This document shows, piece by piece, positions 1 to 7,162 of a stretch of DNA of 64,000 nucleotides (positions within the stretch are counted from its first letter, which is position 1; each line of letters opens with the position of its first letter). The position numbers and the translations under genes are program-made. The notes below the pieces were generated by a model that had not been told where the DNA came from, searched no databases, and was given only the letters and a program-made list of their open reading frames with translations. The DNA comes from DATFCK01 sp963728975 (lineage in GTDB: Bacteria > Verrucomicrobiota > Verrucomicrobiia > Chthoniobacterales > UBA10450), in the NCBI GenBank assembly GCA_963728975.1, contig CAVSMF010000001.1:372001-436000 (forward strand), written 5' to 3'.

Positions 1-450
1 ACGCGGATGAGGGCGGATATTGGGCAGGGACCCAATCTCCCCGCAAATCTGCGAATATCTGCCTAATCTGTGGATGAACAAGAAGGGGTGTCCGGATCGA
101 GCCGCCAGTAAGGGATGCTAACCACGAGGGTACTTCGTTCGGACATCTCGGAGAGATGTCCCTACCTGGCCGGATTTAGGGTCTCGTTAAAATCGGGCCA
201 ATCCTGTCCAGGAAATCGTTCTCTTCCTGCAAACTAGACAGGATTAACGGGATTAACAGGATTTTGGAGAAGGAATGCTGCTAAAGTCAGGGACGCACCT
301 CCGGGGCGTCCAGATCGAGTTACCAAGACGGGATGCTAACCGAGCAGGTACTTCGTTCGGACATCTCGGAGAGATGTCCCTACCTGGCCGGATTTAGGGT
401 CTCGTTAAAATCGGGCTAATCCTGCCTAGGAAATCTTTCTCTTCCTGCGT
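1..450 (-). repeat. Two inverted copies of the ~280-bp repeat family
   Basis: This stretch has no gene. Its reverse complement matches the tandem units at 13735-14577: the cacagattacgcagatt-type segment, the GTAG hairpin (141-165 and 359-383 on the minus strand), the flank reading tagggtctcgtt on the plus strand, and the aggattaacgggattaacag segment at about 238-258. The left copy is cut by the window edge. The right copy has lost its middle part. The orientation is opposite to the array at 13.7-14.6 kb. Confidence 0.85.
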
Positions 451-484
451 TCCTGCTTTCCTTAGCAATCCCCGAGATCCGCAG

Positions 485-1155
485 TCAAATTTCCGGCGCG
501 AAAGTCGCCAATCCCGGAACCAACCCCTCCATGGCCAGGAGCGGTTGGGCCACCGGCTCGAACGATCGGCGATGAATCGGGCACGGGCCGAACTCGTGCA
601 GTTTGATCAGGTGCAGCTCGGTGGTGTAACCCTTGTGCCGATCGAAACAGGTACCTGGGGAAATTCCCGGCAAAATTCTCGCATCATGGTGTCGCGCGTG
701 ACCTTGGCGATGACACTGGCCGCGGCAATGGTCAGGCTGTAGCAATCGCCGTCCACAATCGCAGTCTGCGGAAACGGAAATGGGATAACCGGTAATCCAT
801 CGATCAAGACATGCTCGGGCGGGATGGCCAGGGCTGTAATCGCCGCCCGCATCGCTTTATGGGTGGCGCGCAGAATGTTGATCCGATCGATCTCGACGTG
901 ATCGACGATCCCCACCGCCCAGCTGATCTCCTGGTTGCCGACCAGTTCCCGATAAATTTTTTCCCGCAACTCGGGCAAAAGTTGTTTGGAATCCTTCAGC
1001 TTTCGATGCCGGAATCGCTCCGGCAAGATAACGGCCGCGGCCACCACCGGTCCGGCCAGCGCGCCCCGGCCGGCCTCATCGATTCCGGCGATGCGAGCCA
1101 TTCCGATGGCTCGCAGTTTTTTTTCGTGCCGGAACCCGCAGCGCCGATACATCAA
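485..1155 (-). pseudogene. rnhB: Ribonuclease HII, frameshifted
   Basis: RNase HII cleaves the RNA strand of RNA/DNA hybrids and removes misincorporated ribonucleotides. The N-terminal frame (607-1155) carries GIDEAGRG, the VLIDG aspartate and SLTIAAASVIAKVTRD, so the catalytic acidic residues lie before the break. The C-terminal part (FDRHKGYTTELHL and IHRRSFEPVAQPL) continues in another frame to a stop at 485. The break is near 645-662. Removing one C from the CCCC run and one T from the TTT run on the coding strand would give FPRYLFDRHKGY, so two homopolymer insertions, real or sequencing error, explain it. The gene follows rplS in the same direction, a common order. The start at 1155 keeps the usual FRHEKKLRAxG lead-in. 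Confidence 0.85.
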
Positions 1156-1347
1156 CCGGAGATTACGCGGATGAGGCGGATTGAAAAGTCGGAAGATTTT
1201 TTGCCCACTAAATACACGAAAGACCGCGAAAAATTAAGAGGGGAAAACATCGGACACCGAATGTTTCCGCACCGGATCTTCTCCGGGGCCCACCGATGGA
1301 ACGGGGTAACGCTTTTAACAATTTAACGCGCGAATTAATCGGGCCGA

Positions 1348-1689
1348 TTATTCGCGGACCGCCGTCGCTTCCTTGCCTTTGCGGCTACGGAGATAATTGA
1401 GCTTGGCCCGGCGTGCTTTGCCCTGTTTTTCCACCTCGATCTTTGCGATCCGCGGCGAATGCAACGGGAAAACGCGCTCGACCCCTTCACCGTAAGAGAT
1501 GCGCCGAACCGTAAAAGTTTCGTTTAACCCGCGGCCTTTCCTCCCAATCACGATCCCGGCAAAAATTTGGATGCGTTCCTTGTCGCCCTCGACCACCCGG
1601 GTGTGCACGCGGACGGCGTCGCCGACGGAAAAATTATTTCCGTCGCCTTTTTGCTGTTCTTTTTCGATCGCGTCGATGAGGCGGTTCAT
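1348..1689 (-). CDS. rplS: 50S ribosomal protein L19
   Basis: A structural protein of the large ribosomal subunit at the interface with the 30S. The 113 residues match the family length. Recognisable blocks are the GDAVRVHTRVVEGDKERIQ segment, the AGIVIGRKGRGLNETFTVRR loop and the basic tail with KARRAKLNYLRSRKGKEA. It lies upstream of rnhB in the same direction with 192 bp between them, an expanded version of the usual rplS-rnhB arrangement. trmD, often upstream, is not present. The upstream side (1690-2313) is filled by repeats and holds no recognisable partner gene. Confidence 0.96.
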   Translation of the reverse strand: MNRLIDAIEKEQQKGDGNNFSVGDAVRVHTRVVEGDKERIQIFAGIVIGRKGRGLNETFTVRRISYGEGVERVFPLHSPRIAKIEVEKQGKARRAKLNYLRSRKGKEATAVRE

Positions 1690-2313
1690 AAAAATCCCTG
1701 TGTTATGTTACCTGACTGTGCTGAACAGCCGGGCCAGCCGTATAGTGGCGGAAGGCGGGACGGGGATATTCAATCGGATGAGGTGGAAAATCAACCGCTA
1801 AATACGCTAAAAGACGCGAAAATGGGAGGAGATTGGTTTGCATTTCCCACAGCCACAGATGAACGCGGATCTGGAAGCATTGTCATCCCGAGCGAAGTGA
1901 GGTCGCAATCAATCAACGATCTTTTTCGCGTTTTTTAGCGTGTTTAGCGGACGCAATCCCAGTGTAGAGGTGCTTGTGCCAAGCACCTGTCTCCTGGAAC
2001 CAGGCGGTTGGCACAACCGCCTCTACAGATTCGCCCCCAGGACGAGACAAGCTCGTCCCTCCCATCTCGTAATATTCGCGTGTTTAGCGGACGCAATCCC
2101 AGTGTAGAGGTGCTTGTGCCAAGCACCTGTCTCCTGGAACCAGGCGGTTGGCACAACCGCCTCTACAGAATCCTCCGGGACGAGACAAGCTCGTCCCTCC
2201 CGAGTTGTCATATCGCGTCAGCCGCGATTAAAATTAGTCGGGGGAAAACCGCGTAAATCTGCTTGCCGAGCCGTAGCCTTCGAGCGAAGGCTGGTGGCTG
2301 GTTTTGAGTTCTC
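1690..2313. repeat. Intergenic repeat block with two BIME-like REP pairs
   Basis: No gene is supported. Two near-identical ~90-bp segments (about 1940-2030 and 2080-2168, period 140) each hold two facing hairpins. One is GTAG plus AGGTGCTTG/CAAGCACCT on the plus strand (1964-1988, 2104-2128). The other is GTAG plus AGGCGGTTG/CAACCGCCT on the minus strand (2002-2026, 2142-2166). After each pair comes a GGAG hairpin with stem GGACGAG/CTCGTCC (about 2041-2064 and 2179-2203, minus). The left part has degenerate CGCTAAA/CGCGAAA decamers and a gtcatcccgagcgaagtgag segment at about 1882. Confidence 0.85.
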
Positions 2314-2387
<74 letters not shown>

Positions 2388-2583
2388 GTAGAGAATGTCG
2401 TATGTAAAGCTCCGCGACGCCGTTGTCTGAATGGGCTTATTCCGATTGGGGTCAATCGCCGCTACCTTGGCGGCCATCTCCTTCCTGAAGTTCGAATCAG
2501 CGACTATACTATAAGGCTTGCCTGAACGGCCGATTTACGAGACCATCTTACTTCGGCAGCGAATTGCTGCCAGAATAGGTTTT

Positions 2584-3294
2584 ATGCAAGGTTCCCCCCG
2601 GTTTCCTGCGGTAACGAAAATTCATCACCCCGGTAGCATCAAGTGTCTGAACTGGCTGTCGCTGGCCGCGGCCTTTTTTATTCTCCTGGCCGCCGCCCCG
2701 ACGGACGTCAGGGCAACCGTTGCTCTTACTATTTCCACCAGCCACCGGGGCGAGGATTTGAGTTTGGACACGAGCGATGGTTGGCAGTTCACTCTCAATA
2801 GCCCTGTTCTGGTTACCGATCTCGGAGTGTGGGACGGGCTTTCCCGCTCCGGCCCGGCGGGCGACGGATTAGGTGAATCTCACCTGGTCACTATTTGGGA
2901 CGGGAGCGGGAACGCACTGGCCCAGGCCCTTGTTCCGGCGGGGACGAGCACCACCCTGGTCGACGTCTTCCGTTATGTTTCGCTCTCTTCCCCAGTGCTG
3001 CTTGCGCCGGGCACCTATACCATTGCCGCTTATTACGACGGCAGCTCGCAAACTCCCGATTCGGTGGCGTTTTTTGCCGATCCGGTTGTTACTGCGGCTG
3101 AGCTTTCTTACGATAACGGCATGACCTGGTTTGGAAACGGTCCCCCTGCGATTTACGCCCCCGATGAGAACCAGGGCTATTTCGGACCGAATTTTCAGTT
3201 CCAGGCAGTCCCTGAATCGTCAGTTTTCGCCTTGCTCGCCATCGGTGCGGTGGCAGTTTTCGGGCTCAAGCTTGGGCGCGGGCGGAGGTCTTAA
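2584..3294 (+). CDS. PEP-CTERM sorted secreted protein
   Basis: A probable exported surface or matrix protein of unknown function. With the ATG at 2584 it has a polar N-terminus, then a hydrophobic signal core (LSLAAAFFILLAAA) with a likely cut after DVRA. The body is a beta-rich, Gly/Ser/Thr-rich domain with DLGVWDG and YTIAAYYDG, resembling DUF4082-like modules. The C-terminus is a PEP-CTERM signal: VPESS, one hydrophobic helix, then a basic tail GRGRRS. Such proteins are cleaved by an exosortase, which is not in this window. The frame is open back to a TTG at 2518 with AAGG upstream, so the start is uncertain. Confidence 0.75.
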   Translation: MQGSPRFPAVTKIHHPGSIKCLNWLSLAAAFFILLAAAPTDVRATVALTISTSHRGEDLSLDTSDGWQFTLNSPVLVTDLGVWDGLSRSGPAGDGLGESHLVTIWDGSGNALAQALVPAGTSTTLVDVFRYVSLSSPVLLAPGTYTIAAYYDGSSQTPDSVAFFADPVVTAAELSYDNGMTWFGNGPPAIYAPDENQGYFGPNFQFQAVPESSVFALLAIGAVAVFGLKLGRGRRS

Positions 3295-3392
3295 TTGCTA
3301 TTGAAGCAGGGTTGCCTTTAACGGAACGGCACGAATTCGTTAGCCGGGAGATCGGTCGGAAAATTGCGGCAGCAACCCCTGCTTCACCCGAT

Positions 3393-3722
3393 TCAACCGA
3401 GCGCCTCGAGCCGGCCTAACAGGTCCTTCTTGCTCGTCATCCCGGTGACCTGATCCCGGAGCTGGCCGTTCTTGAAAAAAAGAAGCGTCGGGATCGCCCG
3501 GATGTTGTATTTGAGCGAGAGGCTTTGGTTTTCATCAACGTTGACCTTGGCCACCTTGACCGCGCTGGCCTTTTCCTTCGCGATCTCATCGAGCATCGGC
3601 GCGATCATTTTGCAGGGCCCGCACCATTCCGCCCAGAAATCGACAATTACCGGCGCCTCGCTCTGAGTTACTTCCCGATCAAAATTCGATTCATCCAATT
3701 TGACGGTCAGAGAATTTTCCAT
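3393..3722 (-). CDS. trxA: Thioredoxin
   Basis: A cytoplasmic disulfide reductase of 109 residues, the normal length. It has the active-site motif WAEWCGPCKMIAP and the cis-proline segment IRAIPTLLFFKNG. The ATG at 3722 shares its A with the TGA stop of the upstream proline-rich gene (TGATG), so the two are probably translationally coupled. The longer reading frame starting at 3788 would run back into that upstream gene and is rejected. No signal peptide is seen, so it acts in the cytoplasm. Confidence 0.95.
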   Translation of the reverse strand: MENSLTVKLDESNFDREVTQSEAPVIVDFWAEWCGPCKMIAPMLDEIAKEKASAVKVAKVNVDENQSLSLKYNIRAIPTLLFFKNGQLRDQVTGMTSKKDLLGRLEALG

Positions 3723-4357
3723 CACCGAACGTAATTCCAAATCTGGAGAATCAAAACAACGGTTGAAATTCCAAGCAAGGCCCAGCACAGCGACATCGGG
3801 ATGGCCTCTTCGGTTGCTTCGGGTGCAATGGCGGCTGGAGCAATACTGATTGCCGGAGCCGGCGCGGTTGGTTCGGGAACGGTGCTGAGAGGTTGTGTCT
3901 TCTTCATCTGCACAGGCGTCGCCGGCTTAACCAGCGGATCCGGTAACACAGTGATGCGGGCGGTTTCCTTTTTCGGACCGGGAACGGGCCCGGCTCCGAA
4001 ATCCGACCGAGCCGACGCCGGGGAAGGTTGGGGAGCAGGTCTCGGCGTGAAAGGTGGCGCAACGGACGAGGTCGGCGCCGGGTTTGGTGAGAAAACCGGG
4101 GGCGCCGCTACCGGCTTGGAAGGAGCCGGCGGCAACGGAGGCCGAGCGGTTGGGGGGCGGGGAGCAGCCGCGCTTCCAGGCGGCGGAACCGGCGCTGACC
4201 GGACAGGGGGATTGGGCGCCCCGTTTGAGGGAGGACGTGCCGGCAAATTGATTCGGACCGTGTCGCGCGCCGGTTGGCTCCCTGGCGTCTGGGCGCCCGG
4301 ACGGGGAGGCAAGGTGATGCGAACGGTTTCTTTCTTGGGTTCCTTTGGGTCAGCCAT
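3722..4357 (-). CDS. Proline-rich, C-terminally membrane-anchored protein coupled to trxA
   Basis: A 211-residue protein without a recognised catalytic domain. Most of it is a Pro/Ala linker. A short motif recurs three times: KKETVRITLPPRP near residue 9, ARDTVRINLPARP near 31, and KKETARITVLPDP near 129. The last ~20 residues form one hydrophobic helix followed by NYVR, so it probably has a C-terminal membrane anchor with the rest in the cytoplasm. Its stop overlaps the trxA start by one base. The ETVRI repeats look like docking or phosphorylation sites on a flexible tether, but that is inference. Composition bias makes homology search difficult. Confidence 0.75.
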   Translation of the reverse strand: MADPKEPKKETVRITLPPRPGAQTPGSQPARDTVRINLPARPPSNGAPNPPVRSAPVPPPGSAAAPRPPTARPPLPPAPSKPVAAPPVFSPNPAPTSSVAPPFTPRPAPQPSPASARSDFGAGPVPGPKKETARITVLPDPLVKPATPVQMKKTQPLSTVPEPTAPAPAISIAPAAIAPEATEEAIPMSLCWALLGISTVVLILQIWNYVR

Positions 4358-4506
4358 TGCAGGTCGCGAAGTCTGATTGATGTCTACAAAAAAAGATGCC
4401 CGAAAACCGCGGGGTTGTCACTCCTTAACTTGGCCACAGCAAAAAAAGCCGGGACCGGGTTTGCCATGGTGGTCTTCAAGGAATGGCGGCTTCCCGGCGC
4501 CGAAAA

Positions 4507-4565
4507 GTAGAAGCGGCGTCCCCGCCGCTTCGGGTTTAGTTCACGCGACCGGAGATCGCGTCTAC
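4507..4565. repeat. Inverted REP pair (BIME-like)
   Basis: The left half is GTAG plus AAGCGGCG/CGCCGCTT on the plus strand (4507-4530). The right half is GTAG plus ACGCGATC/GGTCGCGT on the minus strand (4543-4565) with one stem mismatch. They face each other 12 nt apart, just downstream of the rimO stop and upstream of the proline-rich gene. Confidence 0.85.
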
Positions 4566-4566
4566 A

Positions 4567-5988
4567 TTATGCAGTGAGGTCGTAGCCCCGCGCGCCGGTC
4601 ACGCGGCGTCGGATAAATTCGCCGACCGGCGCCGGCTTGGCCAGAACGACGCGGGCGTCCACGTCCGGCGCGTCCGATTCAGTCCGGGCGATGAGCGGTT
4701 GATCGACCAGGAGCTTGAGTTCGCAGCCTATCTGTTGCGTCGTTAGTTCGAGCGCGATCCGTTGCTGGGCAAGCATCGCCCGCCGGTACCTTGCGTTCTT
4801 GATTTTCGATCCGATTTGATCGGACATTTTCGCCGCCCGGGATCCTTCTTCCTGTGAGTATTTGAAAATGCCGAGCCGCTCAAATCGGGCCCGCTCGATA
4901 AATCGAACGAGCTCCTCAAATTCCGGCTCGCTTTCCCCCGGGAACCCGACAATGAAAGTGGTTCGAAGGGCAACCCCCGGAATGCCGGCCCGCAACTTAT
5001 CGATCAACCGCTCGATATGGCCGCGCGAGGTTTCCCGGCGCATCTTTCGCAGCATATTTTCGTCGATATGCTGAAGCGGCATATCGATGTAACGCGCGAT
5101 CTTATCGCAGGCGGCAATGGTTTCGATGAGCTCGTCGCTCCAATGGGCCGGATGGGTGTAGAGCAAGCGGACCCAGAAATCGCCATCGATGTTTTGGATT
5201 TCACGCAGGAGCGCGGCCAGGTTCGGCCCCCGGGAGGAATCAACCGGCTGCCGTGGCCCGGCTTTTTCCGTCCACAAATCCATTCCGTAATAGGTCGTGT
5301 CCTGGCTGATCAAATTGATTTCGCGAACGCCTTCCGCGACAAGGCGACGAATCTCGGCAAGAACCGACTCCGGAGACCGGCTCCGATGGCGTCCCCGCAT
5401 TTGCGGGATCACGCAAAAACTGCAGGGATGATTGCAGCCTTCGGCAATCTTCAGGTAAACGGAATGGGAAGGGGTCAGGCGAAAGCGCGGGGTATCGTAA
5501 TCGGGGATGTAGGTCGGGCGGGTATCGGTAAATAGTGGCGCAAGTTTCCAACTTGCGTTCTTTTTGGTTCGCAAGATGGAATCTTGCGCCACAAGATTTT
5601 CGATAATCCCTCCCAGCTCGCCTACCTGATCCAACCCAATAAAGGCGTCCACTTCCGGCAACGATACCCGCAGCTCGTGGGCGTAGCGCTGGGACATGCA
5701 CCCGCTTACGATTAACTTCTGGTCGGGCCGCCTCCGCGCTCTTTCCTGATGGGCTTCCAGAATCGCGTCGATCGACTCTTCCTTGGCCGAATCGATAAAC
5801 GCACAAGTGTTTACTACCAGCACATCTGCCTCCTGCGGATCTGCCGTCACTTCCATTCCTCGTTTTACCGCGCTTCCAAGCATGATCTCCGCGTCGACCA
5901 GGTTTTTGGCGCAGCCCAGACTGATCATCCCGACTTTGATGGTTCGGCATGCCGGTTCGCCCGACTTTGCCTTGTCGTTGCCACTCAT
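4567..5988 (-). CDS. rimO: Ribosomal protein S12 methylthiotransferase RimO
   Basis: A radical-SAM enzyme that adds a methylthio group to the conserved aspartate of ribosomal protein S12. The N-terminal UPF0004 domain has its three cysteines (LGCAKN, NTCAF, SGCMSQ). The radical-SAM cluster is EGCNHPCSFC. A C-terminal TRAM-like region follows. The start at 5988 (MSGNDKAK) is preferred because the frame upstream to 6069 is repeat-derived sequence (gtcatcctgaacgaagtgaa). About 20 residues at 132-151 are an in-frame REP pair between the N-terminal domain and the radical-SAM domain. The frame stays open, so the gene is probably functional. It is the third gene of the ftsK-rodZ-rimO series. Confidence 0.93.
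   Translation of the reverse strand: MSGNDKAKSGEPACRTIKVGMISLGCAKNLVDAEIMLGSAVKRGMEVTADPQEADVLVVNTCAFIDSAKEESIDAILEAHQERARRRPDQKLIVSGCMSQRYAHELRVSLPEVDAFIGLDQVGELGGIIENLVAQDSILRTKKNASWKLAPLFTDTRPTYIPDYDTPRFRLTPSHSVYLKIAEGCNHPCSFCVIPQMRGRHRSRSPESVLAEIRRLVAEGVREINLISQDTTYYGMDLWTEKAGPRQPVDSSRGPNLAALLREIQNIDGDFWVRLLYTHPAHWSDELIETIAACDKIARYIDMPLQHIDENMLRKMRRETSRGHIERLIDKLRAGIPGVALRTTFIVGFPGESEPEFEELVRFIERARFERLGIFKYSQEEGSRAAKMSDQIGSKIKNARYRRAMLAQQRIALELTTQQIGCELKLLVDQPLIARTESDAPDVDARVVLAKPAPVGEFIRRRVTGARGYDLTA
5535..5592. repeat. In-frame palindrome pair inside rimO
   Basis: The plus-strand half is GTGG plus CGCAAGTT/AACTTGCG with loop TCC. The minus-strand half is GTGG plus CGCAAGAT/ATCTTGCG. 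They are separated by 12 nt, the same layout as the intergenic GTAG pairs but with GTGG as tetranucleotide. It is translated as part of rimO (peptide ...QDSILRTKKNASWKLAP...), a segment absent from typical RimO proteins. Confidence 0.88.
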
Positions 5989-6157
5989 TCGGTGAATACC
6001 CGGTGTCATCCTGAACGAAGTGAAGGATCCCGCGGCGGCAGGTGGATCACACAAATGCCTTTCCTGCAATTAAACCGGCAGCCGATCCGGCGTTTCTTTT
6101 CAGGGGCGAGACCCGTCCGCCCCTTTCCTTTTCTGTGGAACCCATCTCCCTCGAACC

Positions 6158-7147
6158 TCACTCGACCTTAACGTCGTCGTCGCCGGACTCGTCCAGAGTC
6201 TTGCCGTTCTTCTTGATCTGAACGGCGTCGCGATCGAGCACCCGCACGGCAAATTTCCGGCCGTGGAATTCCACCGTTCCATCGGACGGAGAAATCCAGC
6301 GTTCAAAAACAGGGGGCACCTTGTCGTCCACTACTACCTTAACATAGGTTTTTTTTAATGGCCGGATGACTACTTCATTCGGTCCGGAAGATTGGGAAGC
6401 ACCGGCCTTGGCGAGATCTTCCGGCCGGACCGGCTCGGCCCGACGGACCTCGGGTTGGGACGGCGCGGCTGAAGGCGCGGCCTCCGCCACAGCGGGAGCA
6501 GCCGACAGGCTCGGGGGCGTCGATGGAGCGGGCGGCGCGGTTGGCGGAAGGCTCGCCCTGGCTATCACCGGCGCAGGCGTGCTCGAACTTCGCTGGACTG
6601 CGGACTTTTGGACGACCGGCGACGAGGAAGGAACAATCATTGACGCGGACGGTCCGGGCGGTTGCCGCTGAGTGACCGCCTGGGATTGGGTTGCCGGTGG
6701 CGGAGACAGCCGTCGCAAATTAACCATCAGTTTACCCAGCCAAAAACCGACAATGATTACCACTGCTCCAATAACGAGGGGCATTAACGAGGGCCGTTCC
6801 CGGGAGGAACGGGGCGGCGCCGACGGCCGGGCCGGCCGTCGCCTAACCACTGGAGTGCGGACGGCCGGGGCCGGCTTCTCCTGCAAATAGGAATAGCCAT
6901 CCACCGTCATTTGTTCGGAGGTTTCAAATGCCTCCATGTAAGGTGTCACATCGACATCCAGAAACTTTCCGTAAATCAGAAGAAAGCCCTTGGCGTAGGC
7001 GAGACTCGGAAATTGTGAGAAATCGTCCGCTTCAATTTCCGCCAGGCGCGACGGGCGGATTTTGGTCATTCGAGCGGCTTCATCGAGCGTGAGATTGCGG
7101 GCAAGCCGTGCTTCCTGAAACTTTTTTCCGAGACCTTCGATTGTCAT
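6158..7147 (-). CDS. rodZ: RodZ-like helix-turn-helix membrane protein
   Basis: A likely morphogenesis factor linking MreB to the cell-wall elongation machinery. The first ~75 residues are the RodZ-type HTH (LGKKFQEARLARNLTLDEAA, then KIRPSRLAEIE and YAKGFLLIYGKFL). A single membrane helix lies at about 121-141. A Pro/Ala-rich periplasmic linker follows, then a C-terminal DUF4115-like beta domain (from about 250) ending GDDDVKVE. The overall order and length of 329 residues fit RodZ. It begins 15 nt after the ftsK stop, so the two are likely co-transcribed. Confidence 0.88.
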   Translation of the reverse strand: MTIEGLGKKFQEARLARNLTLDEAARMTKIRPSRLAEIEADDFSQFPSLAYAKGFLLIYGKFLDVDVTPYMEAFETSEQMTVDGYSYLQEKPAPAVRTPVVRRRPARPSAPPRSSRERPSLMPLVIGAVVIIVGFWLGKLMVNLRRLSPPPATQSQAVTQRQPPGPSASMIVPSSSPVVQKSAVQRSSSTPAPVIARASLPPTAPPAPSTPPSLSAAPAVAEAAPSAAPSQPEVRRAEPVRPEDLAKAGASQSSGPNEVVIRPLKKTYVKVVVDDKVPPVFERWISPSDGTVEFHGRKFAVRVLDRDAVQIKKNGKTLDESGDDDVKVE

Positions 7148-7162
7148 TGGGGGATAGGCCGG

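Noticed and set aside
811..1326. 171-codon plus-strand frame
   Set aside because: Antisense to rnhB and the following spacer; rnhB motifs settle the strand.
5240..5950. 236-codon minus-strand frame
   Set aside because: Overlaps rimO in another frame on the same strand; rimO carries all radical-SAM motifs.
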